From Thermocrispum agreste DSM 44070 (GTDB taxonomy: Bacteria; Actinomycetota; Actinomycetes; Mycobacteriales; Pseudonocardiaceae), in NCBI RefSeq assembly GCF_000427905.1, contig NZ_ATYX01000006.1, positions 62,001 through 126,000 on the forward strand: DNA of 64,000 nt, in the 5' to 3' direction. The first letter of the stretch is position 1. Each line of letters opens with the position of its first letter. Positions 37,138 to 47,839 of this stretch are shown in pieces. The translations under genes and the position numbers were made by a program. Below the pieces are notes generated by a model. That model saw only the letters and a program-made list of their open reading frames with translations, was not told the origin of the DNA and ran no database searches.

Positions 37138-39762
37138 GTGACCGACAACGCTTCTCGCCCCAGCACTGATCTGCCCACCGCATGGAACCCGGCCGAGCAC
37201 GAGGCCGAGCTGTACCAGCGCTGGGTAGACGCGGGCTACTTCACGGCGGAGGCGGACTCGGAGAAGCCGCCGTACACCATCGTGCTCCCGCCGCCGAACG
37301 TCACCGGTGCGATGCACATGGGGCACGCCCTGGACCACACCCTGATGGACGCGCTGACCAGGCGCCGCCGCATGCAGGGCTACAACGTGCTGTGGCTGCC
37401 CGGCACCGACCACGCGGGCATCGCGACGCAGAACGTCGTCGAGCGCGAGCTGGCCAACGAGGGCCTGTCCCGCCACGACCTCGGCCGCGAGAAGTTCGTC
37501 GAGCGCGTGTGGGAGTGGAAGGAGACCTACGGCGGCAAGATCCTGTCCCAGATGCGCCGCCTCGGCGACGGCGTGGACTGGACCCGTGAGCGCTTCACGA
37601 TGGACCAGCAGCTGTCCCGCGCGGTGCAGACGATCTTCAAGAAGCTCTACGACGACGGGCTGATCTACCGCGCCGAGCGCATCATCAACTGGTGCCCGCG
37701 GTGCCACACCGCGCTGTCCGACATCGAGGTCGAGCACGCCGACGTCGACGGCGAGCTGGTGTCGATCCGCTACGGCGACGGGGAGAACTCCATCGTGGTG
37801 GCCACCACCCGGGCCGAGACGATGCTCGGCGACACGGCGGTGGCCGTGCACCCGGACGACGAGCGGTACAAGCACCTGGTCGGCACGGAGGTGGAGCTGC
37901 CGCTGACCGGCAGGCGGATCCCGATCGTGGCCGACGAGCACGTCGACCCGGAGTTCGGCACCGGTGCGGTCAAGGTCACCCCGGCGCACGACCCGAACGA
38001 CTTCGAGATCGGCAAGCGGCACGACCTGCCCGCGCTGACGATCATGGACGAGCAGGCCGTGATCACCGCGCCCGGCCCGTTCCAGGGCCTGGACCGGTTC
38101 GAGGCACGGCCCGCCGTGGTGGCGGCGCTGCGGGAGCAGGGCCGGATCGTCGCGGAGAAGCGCCCGTACGTGCACGCGGTCGGCCACTGCTCGCGGTGCG
38201 ACACGATCGTCGAGCCCCGGCTGTCCATGCAGTGGTGGGTGCGTGTGGCGCCGCTGGCGAAGGCCGCCGGCGACGCGGTGCGCGACGGCCGGACCACCAT
38301 CCACCCGCCGGAGCTGGCCAAGCGCTACTTCGACTGGGTCGACGACATGCACGACTGGTGCATCTCGCGCCAGTTGTGGTGGGGCCACCGCATCCCGGTC
38401 TACTACGGCCCGGACGGCCAGGAGATCTGCCTCGGCCCGGACGACGAGCTGCCGCCGGGGGAGTGGGAGCAGGACCCCGACGTGCTGGACACCTGGTTCT
38501 CCTCCGGGCTGTGGCCGTTCTCCACGCTCGGCTGGCCGGAGGACACCGCCGACCTGCGCACGTTCTACCCGACCACCGTCCTGGTCACCGGCTACGACAT
38601 CCTGTTCTTCTGGGTGGCCAGGATGATGATGCTGGGCACCTACGCGATGGACGGCAAGCAGCCGTTCGACCACGTGTTCCTGCACGGCCTGATCCGCGAC
38701 GCGACGGGCAAGAAGATGTCCAAGTCGCGCGGCAACGTCATCGACCCGCTGGACTGGCTGAACGAGTTCGGCGCGGACGCCACCCGGTTCACTCTGGCCC
38801 GCGGGGCGAACCCGGGTGCCGACATGGCGATCGCGCGGGAGTGGGCCGCTGGGTCCAGGAACTTCTGCACCAAGCTGTGGAACGCCAGCCGGTTCGCCCT
38901 GATGAACGGGGCGCGGGTGGCGGACCTGCCGGAGGGCGCCGAGCTCACCGACGCGGACCGGTGGATCCTGGACCAGCTCGACCAGCTCGTGGTGCAGGTG
39001 GACGAGCGGTTCGAGCAGTTCGAGTTCGCCAAGTTGTGCGACGCGCTCTACCACTTCACCTGGGACGAGTTCTGCGACTGGTACGTGGAGCTGGCCAAGG
39101 TGCAGCTGGCGGAGGGCGGCCAGCGCGCCGAGACCACGCGGGTGGTGCTCGGCCGGGTGCTGGACACGCTGCTGCGGCTGCTGCACCCGGTGATCCCGTT
39201 CGTCACCGAGGTGCTGTGGACGTCGCTGACCGGCGGGGAATCGCTGGTGATCGCCGAGTGGCCGAAGCCGGCCGGGCAGCAGCCCGACCAGGCGGCGGCG
39301 CGACGGATCGCGGACGTGCAGCGGCTGGTGACCGAGATCCGGCGGTTCCGCTCCGACCAGGGCCTCAAGCCGGGGCAGCGGGTGGCGGCCCGGCTGTCCG
39401 GCCCCGGACTGGCGGAGCTGGCCGCGCACGAAGCGGCGGTGCGCTCGCTGGCCCGGCTGAACACGCCGGACGACGGATTCGATGCCACGGTCTCGGTCGA
39501 GGTGAACCTGACCGGCGGCGTGGTGGCGGTGGAACTCGACCTGTCCGGCGCCGTGGACGTGGCCGCGGAGCGCAAGCGCGCCGAGAAGGACCTGGCCGCC
39601 GCCCGCAAGGAGCTGGAGCAGGCCGAGAAGAAGCTGTCCAACCCGTCGTTCCTGGAGAAGGCACCGGCCGACGTGGTGGAGAAGGTCAAGGCGCGCAAGG
39701 CCGCGGCGGAAGCCGACATCGAGCGGATCACCGCCCGGCTGGAGGCGCTGCCGACCGCCTGA
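37138..39762 (+). CDS. valS: Valyl-tRNA synthetase
   Basis: An 874-residue class I synthetase charging tRNA-Val. Motifs: [15 protein letters not shown] (HIGH-type, near 52-66), the editing domain ([20 protein letters not shown]), KMSKS at 526-530, the [20 protein letters not shown] region, and a C-terminal coiled-coil tRNA-binding arm (about 805-870). Length is normal. It is leaderless by sequence and is followed by a strong terminator. In M. tuberculosis folC follows directly; here 20 kb of other genes intervene. Confidence 0.98.
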   Translation: MTDNASRPSTDLPTAWNPAEHEAELYQRWVDAGYFTAEADSEKPPYTIVLPPPNVTGAMHMGHALDHTLMDALTRRRRMQGYNVLWLPGTDHAGIATQNVVERELANEGLSRHDLGREKFVERVWEWKETYGGKILSQMRRLGDGVDWTRERFTMDQQLSRAVQTIFKKLYDDGLIYRAERIINWCPRCHTALSDIEVEHADVDGELVSIRYGDGENSIVVATTRAETMLGDTAVAVHPDDERYKHLVGTEVELPLTGRRIPIVADEHVDPEFGTGAVKVTPAHDPNDFEIGKRHDLPALTIMDEQAVITAPGPFQGLDRFEARPAVVAALREQGRIVAEKRPYVHAVGHCSRCDTIVEPRLSMQWWVRVAPLAKAAGDAVRDGRTTIHPPELAKRYFDWVDDMHDWCISRQLWWGHRIPVYYGPDGQEICLGPDDELPPGEWEQDPDVLDTWFSSGLWPFSTLGWPEDTADLRTFYPTTVLVTGYDILFFWVARMMMLGTYAMDGKQPFDHVFLHGLIRDATGKKMSKSRGNVIDPLDWLNEFGADATRFTLARGANPGADMAIAREWAAGSRNFCTKLWNASRFALMNGARVADLPEGAELTDADRWILDQLDQLVVQVDERFEQFEFAKLCDALYHFTWDEFCDWYVELAKVQLAEGGQRAETTRVVLGRVLDTLLRLLHPVIPFVTEVLWTSLTGGESLVIAEWPKPAGQQPDQAAARRIADVQRLVTEIRRFRSDQGLKPGQRVAARLSGPGLAELAAHEAAVRSLARLNTPDDGFDATVSVEVNLTGGVVAVELDLSGAVDVAAERKRAEKDLAAARKELEQAEKKLSNPSFLEKAPADVVEKVKARKAAAEADIERITARLEALPTA

Positions 39763-39777
39763 TCACCCGAGGTGTGC

Positions 39778-39814
39778 GACAGCCGGCCCTCCGCCGTCGC
39801 GAGGGCCGGCTGTC
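39778..39814. terminator. Bidirectional terminator between valS and betA
   Basis: A perfect 14-bp stem (GACAGCCGGCCCTC and complement) with a 9-nt loop, between convergent genes. Confidence 0.9.
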
Positions 39815-39826
39815 TGCTGCGGACGG

Positions 39827-41545
39827 CTACTGCTCCGGCTGCTCTTCGGCGTCGGCTTTCTGTTTCTCGCCGGCTTTCTGTTCCTCCTTGCGGTGCCGGT
39901 AGAACGGCACATCCGCGGGCGGCAGGGGGGTGTTGCCCGTGATCAGGTCGGCTGCCTTCTCCGCGAGCATGATCACCGGCGCGTAGATGTTGCCGTTGGT
40001 CAGGTACGGCATCACCGAGGCGTCGACCGCGCGCAGCCCTTCCACCCCGTGCACGCGCATGCTGAGCGGATCGACCACGTCGTTCTCGCCGATACCCATC
40101 CGCGCGGTGCCGCACGGGTGGTAGGCCGTCTCGGCGTCCTTGGCCACCCAAGCCAGGATCTCCTCGTCGGTCTGCACCGACGGCCCCGGCGAGATCTCGC
40201 CCGCGTCGTACGGTCGGAGAGCGGGCTGGCTGAGGATCTTGCGCGCCACGTGAATCGCCTCGACCCACTCCTTGCGGTCGTTCGGCGTGGACAGGTAGTT
40301 GAACCGCAGCGCGGGTGGCTCTTTCGGGTTGGCGGACTTGATCGTCACCGACCCGCGCACGTCGGAGTACATCGGCCCGATGTGCACCTGGTAGCCGTGT
40401 TCCGCGCCGACCGGTGTGCCGTCGTAGCGCACCGCGATCGGCAGGAAGTGGAACATCAGATTGGGGTAGTCGACCTCGTCGTTGCCCCGGACGAAGCCGC
40501 CCGCCTCGAAGTGGTTGGTCGCTCCGGGTCCCTTCCTGCCGAGCAGCCACTGCAGGCCGATCTTCGGGCGGTTGCGCAGCTTCAGCGCCGGGTTGAGGCT
40601 GATCGGCTGCTTGCACGCATGCTGCACGTACACCTCGAGGTGGTCCTGCAGGTTCTGGCCGACGCCCGGCAGCGGCGCGACCACGTCGATGCCGAGCGGG
40701 CGCAGCAGCTCGGGATCACCCACCCCGGACAGCTGGAGCAGCTGCGGGGTGTTGAAGGCGCCGCCGCACAGGATGACCTCTCCCGCGCTGACCCGGCGCA
40801 CGCGGCGGCTGCCGAAGCGGGTGTACTCCACGCCCACGGCGCGCTTGCCGTCCGGCCCGCCGAAGACCACCCGGTGCACGTGGCAGAGGGTCTTCACGGT
40901 CAGGTTCTCCCGGTGCTTGACCGGGTGCAGGTAGGCGCGAGCGGCCGACCAGCGCCTGCCGTTCTTGATGGTGCGGTCGAACCGCGCGAAGCCTTCCTGC
41001 CGGTAGCCGTTGACGTCGTCGGTGAGCGGGTAGCCGGCCTGGGTCGCCGCCTCCAGGAAGGCGGAGAACAGCGGGTTGGTGGCCGGGCCGCGCTCCAGCC
41101 AGAGCGGGCCGCCCTGGCCGCGCCAGTCGTCCGCGCCCGCCGTGCAGTGCTCCATCTTCTTGAAGTAGGGCAGGCAGTGCGCATAGTCCCAGGTCTCCAT
41201 GCCCGGGTCGGACGCCCAGCGCTCCAGGTCCATCGGGTTGCCGCGCTGGAAGATCATGCCGTTGATGGAGCTGGAGCCGCCCAGCATCTTGCCGCGGCCG
41301 TGGTAGACGCGGCGGCCGCCCATGTACGGCTCGGGCTCGGACTCGTAGCGCCAGTCGTACAGCGGGTTGCCGATCACCATCGTCAACGCCGCCGGCATGT
41401 GCGTGAAGATGTCCCAGGAGAAGTCGCTCCGGCCGGCTTCCAGCACGAGGACGGTCGTCGACGGGTCGGCGGACAGCCGGTTCGCCAGCACGCAACCGGC
41501 CGAACCGCCGCCCACGATCACGTAGTCGTACGTCGCGGTGCTCAT
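39827..41545 (-). CDS. betA: Choline dehydrogenase-like GMC oxidoreductase
   Basis: A 572-residue FAD enzyme oxidising choline to betaine aldehyde. The FAD fold begins [20 protein letters not shown] (7-26), followed by the GMC signatures [15 protein letters not shown] and [13 protein letters not shown], and the active-site region [11 protein letters not shown]. The last 40 residues are Lys/Glu/Gln-rich. ATG 41545 overlaps the betB stop (ATGA) and has GGAGG upstream, so the two enzymes are coupled and together make glycine betaine. Assignment to choline rather than another alcohol rests mainly on this pairing. Confidence 0.9.
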   Translation of the reverse strand: MSTATYDYVIVGGGSAGCVLANRLSADPSTTVLVLEAGRSDFSWDIFTHMPAALTMVIGNPLYDWRYESEPEPYMGGRRVYHGRGKMLGGSSSINGMIFQRGNPMDLERWASDPGMETWDYAHCLPYFKKMEHCTAGADDWRGQGGPLWLERGPATNPLFSAFLEAATQAGYPLTDDVNGYRQEGFARFDRTIKNGRRWSAARAYLHPVKHRENLTVKTLCHVHRVVFGGPDGKRAVGVEYTRFGSRRVRRVSAGEVILCGGAFNTPQLLQLSGVGDPELLRPLGIDVVAPLPGVGQNLQDHLEVYVQHACKQPISLNPALKLRNRPKIGLQWLLGRKGPGATNHFEAGGFVRGNDEVDYPNLMFHFLPIAVRYDGTPVGAEHGYQVHIGPMYSDVRGSVTIKSANPKEPPALRFNYLSTPNDRKEWVEAIHVARKILSQPALRPYDAGEISPGPSVQTDEEILAWVAKDAETAYHPCGTARMGIGENDVVDPLSMRVHGVEGLRAVDASVMPYLTNGNIYAPVIMLAEKAADLITGNTPLPPADVPFYRHRKEEQKAGEKQKADAEEQPEQ

Positions 41546-43026
41546 ACGCCTCCGTTCCCGGCGAACCAGCGCAGCGGCGCGGGCCGCGTGTTCTGGTAGA
41601 TGTGCTTGCTTTCCCGGTACTCGTCCAGCCCGGTCGGCCCCAGTTCCCGGCCGATCCCGGACTTGCCGAAGCCGCCCCACTCGGCCTGCGGCAGGTACGG
41701 GTGGTAGTCGTTGATCCAGACGGTGCCGTGCCGCAGCGCCCCGGCGACCCGCTGGGCGCGCGAGGCGTCGTTGGTCCACACGGCGCCGGCCAGGCCGTAC
41801 TCGGTGTCGTTGGCCAGCCGGACGGCTTCTTCCTCGGTGCGGAACCGCTCGACGGTGACCACCGGTCCGAAGACTTCCTCCTGCACGATGGCCGAGTCCG
41901 AGGCGACGTCGGTGAAGATCGTCGGCCGCAGGAAGTAGCCGTCGCGCAGCTCGGGGTCGTCCGGCCGGGTGCCGCCGCACACCAGCCGCGCCCCGTCGGC
42001 GACCGCCTGCTCGATGTACTTCTCCACCTTCGCGCGGTGCTCGGCGGAGATCAGCGGCCCGCATTCGGTGTCGTCGTCCAGGCCGTTGCCCAGCACGATC
42101 GCCTCGGCCCGGCGGGCCATTTCGGCGACGAAGTCGTCGTGGATGTCCTCGTGCAGGATCAGCCGCGAACCGGCGGAACACACCTGGCCGGAGTGCAGGA
42201 ACGCCGCGGCGAGGGCGTAGTCCACCGCCGTGTCGAGGTCGACGTCGGCGAAGACCACGTTCGGGTTCTTGCCGCCCAGCTCGAGCGCGACCCGCTTCGG
42301 CCCGGCCGCGGCGGCGGCCATGATCCGCCGTCCGGTGGCCAGCCCGCCGGTGAACGAGACCATGTCCACGTCCGGATGGGAGACCATGCGTTCGCCCACC
42401 ACGGCCCCCGACCCAAGCACGAGGTTGACCACGCCGTCCGGGACACCGGCTTCGGCGAGCAGCCGGACCAGGTGGATGGTGGTCATCGGCGTCAGCTCGC
42501 TCGGTTTGACGACCACGGCGTTGCCCGCGGCCAGCGCCGGAGCGATCTTCCAGGAGATCTGCAGCAGCGGGTAGTTCCACGGCGCGATGAGCGCGCAGAC
42601 CCCCACCGGTTCGTGGACGATGCGGCTGATCGCGTCCGGATTGCCGGTGTCGACCACGCGCCCGGCGTCCTTGTCCGCCAGGTCCGCGTAGTAGCGGAAG
42701 ACCGACACGACGTCGTCGACGTCGATGCGGCCCTCCTTGACGGTCTTTCCGGTGTCGAGGCACTCGGTGCGCGCCAGCTCCTCGCGGTCCCGCACCAGCA
42801 GGTCCGCGACCCGGCGCAGCAGGTCGCCCCGCTCGGTGGCGCTGGTCGACCCCCACCACTCGGGCTGGGCACGCTTCGCCGCGGCCACTGCGGCGTCGAC
42901 ATCCTCCGCCGTGGCCTCCGAGACGGTCGCCAGCTCCGAGCCGTCGAACGGGTTGTAGATCGTGCGTGTGGCGGGCGTCTGTGCCGTGGAATTGGTCCAG
43001 GCCCCCGCGATGAACAAGTCCTTCAT
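41542..43026 (-). CDS. betB: Betaine-aldehyde dehydrogenase
   Basis: A 494-residue ALDH converting betaine aldehyde to glycine betaine. Catalytic E249 (ALELGGKN) and C283 ([12 protein letters not shown]), APWNYPLLQ and SFTGGLATG for the cofactor. The [10 protein letters not shown] segment is typical of BetB/AMADH. ATG 43026 is chosen by homology ([10 protein letters not shown]). A 5' gap of 266 bases with operator-like boxes separates it from a divergent IclR regulator. The order betB-betA with 4-nt overlap is an operon. Confidence 0.92.
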   Translation of the reverse strand: MKDLFIAGAWTNSTAQTPATRTIYNPFDGSELATVSEATAEDVDAAVAAAKRAQPEWWGSTSATERGDLLRRVADLLVRDREELARTECLDTGKTVKEGRIDVDDVVSVFRYYADLADKDAGRVVDTGNPDAISRIVHEPVGVCALIAPWNYPLLQISWKIAPALAAGNAVVVKPSELTPMTTIHLVRLLAEAGVPDGVVNLVLGSGAVVGERMVSHPDVDMVSFTGGLATGRRIMAAAAAGPKRVALELGGKNPNVVFADVDLDTAVDYALAAAFLHSGQVCSAGSRLILHEDIHDDFVAEMARRAEAIVLGNGLDDDTECGPLISAEHRAKVEKYIEQAVADGARLVCGGTRPDDPELRDGYFLRPTIFTDVASDSAIVQEEVFGPVVTVERFRTEEEAVRLANDTEYGLAGAVWTNDASRAQRVAGALRHGTVWINDYHPYLPQAEWGGFGKSGIGRELGPTGLDEYRESKHIYQNTRPAPLRWFAGNGGV

Positions 43027-43184
43027 GCCGCCGAAGTCATCCGCTCGGGTACGTCGTTCCGGCACGTCGAGCTCCGCGGGCCGACGCGGCCCGTCCGGGA
43101 GCCGCCGTCCTCGTCGACGGCGTACGGCGTGCCGAGCCCACCCTACGCTCGGCCGTCGCGGCGCACACGCCGACCGACGGCCAA

Positions 43185-43221
43185 AGTTGCGTAGTCCGAA
43201 ACCAGTGTACTGATGCGCAAC
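43185..43221. promoter_or_regulatory. Possible IclR operator upstream of betB
   Basis: AGTTGCGTA (43185-43193) faces TGCGCAAC (43214-43221, the inverse of GTTGCGCA). The same GTTGC-containing boxes recur on the other side of the IclR gene. Inferred operator. Confidence 0.45.
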
Positions 43222-43280
43222 AGAGTCACGGAGGTTGCGGCGGGTCGTCACATCGCGGCGCCAGCCGCCAGGGTAGCGAT

Positions 43281-43286
43281 TACTGT
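43281..43286 (+). promoter_or_regulatory. -10 element of leaderless iclR gene
   Basis: TACTGT is placed 6 nt before the ATG at 43293; GTTGCGACAT follows directly, so the regulator could block its own start. Confidence 0.65.
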
Positions 43287-43292
43287 TGCGAC

Positions 43293-44069
43293 ATGGGCAA
43301 CTCGCCGCACGACCGTGAGGCGGGCGTGGTGCAGTCGGTCGATCGCGCCATCGCGATCCTGGAACTGCTCGCGAGCGCGGGCGAGGCAGGCATCACCGAG
43401 ATCGCCGAACACCTCGGCGTCCACAAGTCGACCGCTTCCCGCCTGGTGGCCACGTTGCAGGCGCGCGAGCTGGTGGAGCAGCACGGCGAGCGCGGCCGCT
43501 TCACCCTGGGCATCGGCGTGCTGCGCTTCACCGGGGCCCTCGGTCGTCAGTCCGAGATCGTCCGGGTCGGGACGCCGTTGTGCGAGGAGCTGGCGGACAA
43601 GCTCGGCGAATCGGTGCACATCGCGGTGCTCGACGGCGCCGACGTCATCAACATCTGCGAGGCGCGCGGCCCTGCGGCGGTGTCGACACAGAACTGGATC
43701 GGACAGCGGACGCCTCCGCACACGTCCTCCAGTGGCAAAGTGCTGCTGGCCGCCGCGTCACGGGCGCAGCAGGACGAGATCCTGAGCAAGGAGCTGGAGG
43801 CGGTCGCGCCGCGCACGATCACCGACCCGCGCAGGCTCCGCGAGGAACTGGAGCGGGTACGCCGCGACGGCTACGCGGTGGCCATCGAGGAGTTCGAACC
43901 TGGCTTGCACGGCGTCGCGGTGCCGGTGCACGGCAGGGGGGACGCCGTGATCGCTGCAATCAGCGCCTCCGGGCCGGCCTACCGGATGAAGCGCAAGCAG
44001 ATGCGCGAGATGGTCGCCGAGCTGCAGGTAGCTGCGCGCGAGCTGTCCGCGCGCCTGGGCCACCGGTGA
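43293..44069 (+). CDS. IclR-family transcriptional regulator
   Basis: A 258-residue regulator with an N-terminal winged helix (VQSVDRAIAILELLASAGEAGITEIAEHLGVHKSTASRLVATL, about 13-55) and a C-terminal effector domain (HTSSSGKVLLAA, GYAVAIEEFEPGLHGVAVPV). It is divergent from betBA and upstream of a sulfatase-FGE pair, so it may control both; GTTGC boxes lie in both flanking gaps. The effector is unknown; choline or a sulfate ester is a guess from context. Confidence 0.93.
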   Translation: MGNSPHDREAGVVQSVDRAIAILELLASAGEAGITEIAEHLGVHKSTASRLVATLQARELVEQHGERGRFTLGIGVLRFTGALGRQSEIVRVGTPLCEELADKLGESVHIAVLDGADVINICEARGPAAVSTQNWIGQRTPPHTSSSGKVLLAAASRAQQDEILSKELEAVAPRTITDPRRLREELERVRRDGYAVAIEEFEPGLHGVAVPVHGRGDAVIAAISASGPAYRMKRKQMREMVAELQVAARELSARLGHR

Positions 44070-44145
44070 TCCGGTCGTAAGCGGCACCCGATCGTTCGCC
44101 CATTGGGCGGTATTGACAACCCCGGCCGTCCGACTGCATCGTCGA

Positions 44146-44181
44146 AGTTGCATATAGGCCAATTAGTTGCGTACTACGCGA
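44146..44181. promoter_or_regulatory. Possible IclR operator upstream of the sulfatase gene
   Basis: Direct repeats AGTTGCATA (44146-44154) and AGTTGCGTA (44165-44173) are 19 bp apart; the second lies in a dyad TTGCGTACTACGCGA (GCGTA-C-TACGC core at 44169-44179). The rest of the 283-base gap shows no gene. Confidence 0.45.
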
Positions 44182-44352
44182 CCCAGCCGCTTCGGCTTGG
44201 CCTCCCGACCGTCGTGGACGTGGCGGTGCCTGTATGCCTTCCATGCGTCGCGCCGACCGAGGCCTGCGCGTGCGCCGCAGGAGCCGGGGCTGGGCGAAGT
44301 GGCGAGGCTGCACGGTTCGTGTCGCGCAGGCGAGCACCGAGGGAGTACCGCG

Positions 44353-46716
44353 ATGCCTGAACCGCACGCCGGCAGGTATCACCTGCCGATACCGGACGAT
44401 CCCCGCCCGTCGGCGACGGCGGTCGATGTGCGCAACCAGCACCCGCCCTTCTCGCCGCCGCGGCCAGTGCGTCCCCCGGAGGGCGCGCCGAACGTGGTGG
44501 TGGTGCTCATCGACGACATGGGCTACGGGGCACCGAGCGCCTACGGCGGGCCCTGCCACATGCCCACGGCCGAGCGGCTGGCCGCAGGCGGCCTGCGCTA
44601 CACCCGTTTCCATGTCACGGCGCTGTGCTCACCGACCCGGCAGGCGTTGCTGACCGGGCGCAACCACCATTCGGTGGGAATGGGCGTGACCACCGAGATG
44701 TGCAGCGCCGCCCCCGGGTACAACGGCATCCGGCCGCGCAGTGCGGCCACGTTGGCCCAAGTGCTGGCGGGCAACGGGTACAACACGGCGGCGTTCGGCA
44801 AGTGGCACCAGACGCCGGTGCGGGACGTCAGCCCTGCCGGCCCGTTCGACCGGTGGCCGACCGGGGAAGGGTTCGAGAAGTTCTACGGCTTTCTCGGCGC
44901 GGAGATGAACCACTGGTATCCGCTGCTGTTCGACGGCACCACGCCGATCGAGCCGGACCGCCGCCCCGAGGACGGCTACCACCTGTCCGAGGACCTGGTG
45001 GACCAGGCGATCTCCTGGATCACCGACCAGCACACCCTCAAGCCGGATGTGCCGTTCTTCGTCTATCTGGCCTTCGGCGCCACGCACGCGCCGTACCACG
45101 TGCCCAAGGAGTACCGGGAGAAGTACCGGGGCAAGTTCGACCACGGCTGGGACCGACAGCGCGAGATCACCCTGCAGCGGCAGAAAGAGCTGGGTGTCGT
45201 GCCACCGGACACCGAGCTGGCGCCGTGGCCGGACGACGTGCCGCACTGGGACGAGCTGTCCGGCGCCGAGAAGCGGGCGGCGGCCTCGTTGATGGAGCTG
45301 TACGCCGGGTTCGCCGAGCACACCGACGTGCAGGTCGGGCGGCTGGTGGACGCGTTGGAACGGCTAGGCGTGCTGGACGACACGCTGATCGTCTACATCC
45401 TGGGCGACAACGGCGCTTCCGGGGAGGGCGGTGTCGGCGGCACGCTGAACGAGCACCGGATCGCCAGCGGGCTGGTCGACTCCGCCGAGTTCATCAACGC
45501 GCACGACGACGTGCTGGGCGATCCGACCACCCACGTGCACGGGCCGGTCGGCTGGGCGCTGGCGATGAACACCCCGTTCCAGTGGACCAAGCAGGTCGCC
45601 TCCCACTTCGGCGGCACCCGGGACGGCATGATCATGCACTGGCCGAACGGGATCGCCGACCGCGGCGGCATCCGGCAGCAGTTCCACCACGTCATCGACA
45701 TCATGCCGACGATCCTGGACGTGGCCGGGATCCCGCAGCCGGCCTCGGTCGACGGGGTGGCGCAGCAGCCCATCGAGGGCACCAGCATGCGCTACACGTT
45801 CGACGACCCGGACGCCGAGGACCGGCGGCGGGTGCAGTACTTCGAAATGGTCGGCAACCGCGGCATCTACCACGACGGCTGGATGGCGGTCACCCGGCAC
45901 GGCACGCCGTGGGAGATGGTGCAGTCCGGCACACCGCGCTCCTACGACGACGACGTCTGGGAGCTGTACCACGTGGCCGAGGACTTCTCCCAGGCGCGCG
46001 ACCTGGCTGCCGAGCACCCGGAGAAGCTGCGCGAGCTGCAGCAGCTGTTCATGATCGAAGCGGCCAAGCACAACGTCTTCCCGCTCGACGACCGGATGAC
46101 CGAGCGGGAGAACCCCAAGGAAGCGGGCAGGCTCGACCTGCACGGCGACCGCAACGTCATCACGTTCCACGGCCCAGGGCTGCGCCTGACCGAGGAGACC
46201 GCGCCGAACGTCAAGAACCGCTCGTTCACCATCACCGCCCAGGTGGAGATCCCGGACGGCGGCGCAGGCGGGGTGATCGTGGCGCAGGGCGGTCGCTTCG
46301 GCGGCTGGTCGTTCTACCTGGTGGACGGCAAGCCGAGCTATGCCTACAACTACTTCGGGCTGTCCGTGCAGAAGATCACCGCCCCGGCACCGCTGCTGCC
46401 CGGCAGGCACGAGTTGGTGTTCGACTTCAGGTACCACGGCGGCGGGGTCGGTCGCGGCGGCACCGGGGCGCTGCTGGTCGACGGGGAGAAGGTGGCGCAA
46501 GGACAGATCGAGGCGACGATCCCGTACTACTTCGCCTTCGACGAGACCTTCGACGTCGGCTGCGACCGGGCGACCCCGGTGACCGACGACTATCCGGTGG
46601 TCGACAACGCGTTCACCGGCACGCTGCACACGGTGCGGTTCGATCTTGCCGACGACCAGTGCAGCGATCTGGCCAGCGAGCAGGCGAGGGAGCGGTGCCG
46701 TGCCGCCCACGAGTGA
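44353..46716 (+). CDS. Type I arylsulfatase (AtsA-like)
   Basis: A 787-residue formylglycine sulfatase hydrolysing sulfate esters, equal in length to M. tuberculosis AtsA. The N-terminal half has VVVVLIDDMGYG (metal-binding D54, D55), C92-S-P-T-R for formylglycine conversion, FGKWHQTP and GDNGASGEGG. The C-terminal third (about 590-770) is a beta-sandwich, lectin-like domain (SFTITAQVEIPDGGAGGVIVAQ, GGRFGGWSFYLVDGKPSYAYN). No signal peptide is evident. ATG 44353 has GAGGGAG 7 nt upstream. It overlaps the downstream maturase gene, so the pair is coexpressed. It is not of the shorter choline-sulfatase (BetC) type despite the nearby betBA. Confidence 0.92.
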   Translation: MPEPHAGRYHLPIPDDPRPSATAVDVRNQHPPFSPPRPVRPPEGAPNVVVVLIDDMGYGAPSAYGGPCHMPTAERLAAGGLRYTRFHVTALCSPTRQALLTGRNHHSVGMGVTTEMCSAAPGYNGIRPRSAATLAQVLAGNGYNTAAFGKWHQTPVRDVSPAGPFDRWPTGEGFEKFYGFLGAEMNHWYPLLFDGTTPIEPDRRPEDGYHLSEDLVDQAISWITDQHTLKPDVPFFVYLAFGATHAPYHVPKEYREKYRGKFDHGWDRQREITLQRQKELGVVPPDTELAPWPDDVPHWDELSGAEKRAAASLMELYAGFAEHTDVQVGRLVDALERLGVLDDTLIVYILGDNGASGEGGVGGTLNEHRIASGLVDSAEFINAHDDVLGDPTTHVHGPVGWALAMNTPFQWTKQVASHFGGTRDGMIMHWPNGIADRGGIRQQFHHVIDIMPTILDVAGIPQPASVDGVAQQPIEGTSMRYTFDDPDAEDRRRVQYFEMVGNRGIYHDGWMAVTRHGTPWEMVQSGTPRSYDDDVWELYHVAEDFSQARDLAAEHPEKLRELQQLFMIEAAKHNVFPLDDRMTERENPKEAGRLDLHGDRNVITFHGPGLRLTEETAPNVKNRSFTITAQVEIPDGGAGGVIVAQGGRFGGWSFYLVDGKPSYAYNYFGLSVQKITAPAPLLPGRHELVFDFRYHGGGVGRGGTGALLVDGEKVAQGQIEATIPYYFAFDETFDVGCDRATPVTDDYPVVDNAFTGTLHTVRFDLADDQCSDLASEQARERCRAAHE

Positions 46717-47758
46717 CGGCGGCGGACGTTCCGGCTGTTGCGGTGTCTCCGCCGCACGCACGGGTCCAGGCGGCGCCCCGGCTATGCCGCAGTCACCCGA
46801 GGTGTCGGCATCGCGGGCCTCCGGGGCGCGGCCGGAGGTTCCGGCGGCGCGCACATCGGCTCGTTCGCCTGACGCTCGGCCGCCCGGCGACCCGCCCGGC
46901 ACCGATGGCCTGATCCGGCTCGACGGCGGCGAATTCCTCATGGGCAGCGAGGATCCTCGGGCGTATCCGGAGGACGGGGAAGGACCGGTGCACCGGGTGC
47001 GGCTCGCCCCGTTCCTGATCAGCCCGACCGCGGTGACCAACGCCGAGTTCGCCGCCTTCGTCGAGGCCACCGGCTACCGCACCGAGGCGGAACGGTACGG
47101 CTGGTCGTTCGTCTTCGCGGGCCTGCTCCCGGACGACTTCCCACCGACCCGCGGGGTGGCGGCGGCGCCGTGGTGGCGGCAGGTCGAGGGCGCAGACTGG
47201 CGGCATCCGTGCGGTCCGCAGTCCGATCTCGACGGGCTGGAGGACCACCCGGTGGTGCACGTGTCGTGGCATGATGCGGCGGCCTACTGCGCGTGGGCGG
47301 GGGTACGGCTGCCGACCGAAGCCGAGTGGGAGTACGCCGCCCGCGGCGGGCTCACCGGCTGCGCGTTTCCGTGGGGCGACGAGCTCGAACCCGGCGGCAA
47401 GCACCGGATGAACGTCTGGCAGGGAACCTTCCCACAGCACAACACCGAAGCCGACGGGTGGCTGGGTACATGTCCGGTGCGGGAGTACGAGCCCAACGCT
47501 TTCGGTCTCTACAACATGACCGGAAACGTGTGGGAATGGTGCCATGACTGGTTCGACCCGACGTACTACCTGCGTCGCGTCGGTGACAACCCGCGCGGAC
47601 CCGAGTCGGGCGTGCTGCGCAGCACGCGCGGCGGTTCGTACCTCTGCCACGAGTCGTACTGCCGCCGCTACCGGGTCAGCGCCCGGCAAGGACTGACGCC
47701 GGACTCGTCCACCGGGAACACCGGATTCCGGGTCGCCGCCGACGTCCCGCGGAGCTGA
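46700..47758 (+). CDS. Formylglycine-generating enzyme (SUMF1/FGE, sulfatase maturase)
   Basis: A 352-residue copper-dependent oxidase that converts the cysteine of CxPxR in sulfatases to formylglycine. The active-site pair is C316/C321 in YLCHESYCRRYR, followed by TPDSSTGNTGFR, as in human and Streptomyces FGE. Upstream, GLIRLDGGEFLMGS starts the fold and LPTEAEWEYAARGG, AFGLYNMTGNVWEWCHDWF are canonical. The first ~85 residues are a Pro/Ala/Gly-rich extension. GTG 46700 has GAGGGAG 7 nt upstream and overlaps the sulfatase stop by 17 bases, placing it in an operon with its client. Confidence 0.94.
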   Translation: MPPTSDGGGRSGCCGVSAARTGPGGAPAMPQSPEVSASRASGARPEVPAARTSARSPDARPPGDPPGTDGLIRLDGGEFLMGSEDPRAYPEDGEGPVHRVRLAPFLISPTAVTNAEFAAFVEATGYRTEAERYGWSFVFAGLLPDDFPPTRGVAAAPWWRQVEGADWRHPCGPQSDLDGLEDHPVVHVSWHDAAAYCAWAGVRLPTEAEWEYAARGGLTGCAFPWGDELEPGGKHRMNVWQGTFPQHNTEADGWLGTCPVREYEPNAFGLYNMTGNVWEWCHDWFDPTYYLRRVGDNPRGPESGVLRSTRGGSYLCHESYCRRYRVSARQGLTPDSSTGNTGFRVAADVPRS

Positions 47759-47776
47759 CGACCGCCCGAAGCAGCA

Positions 47777-47806
47777 GGCGCCCGCCGCATCGCTGCGACG
47801 GGCGCC
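47777..47806. terminator. Bidirectional hairpin between convergent genes
   Basis: An 8-bp stem GGCGCCCG/CGGGCGCC with an inner CGC/GCG extension, 18 bases after the FGE stop and 34 before the mmsA stop. Confidence 0.7.
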
Positions 47807-47839
47807 CAGCGGTCGGTGAACGACCGGATCAGTGATGAA

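Noticed and set aside
41546-42859. Long upstream extension of the betA reading frame
   Set aside because: The extension is out-of-frame betB sequence; the GMC fold starts at 41545 with GGAGG and an ATGA overlap.
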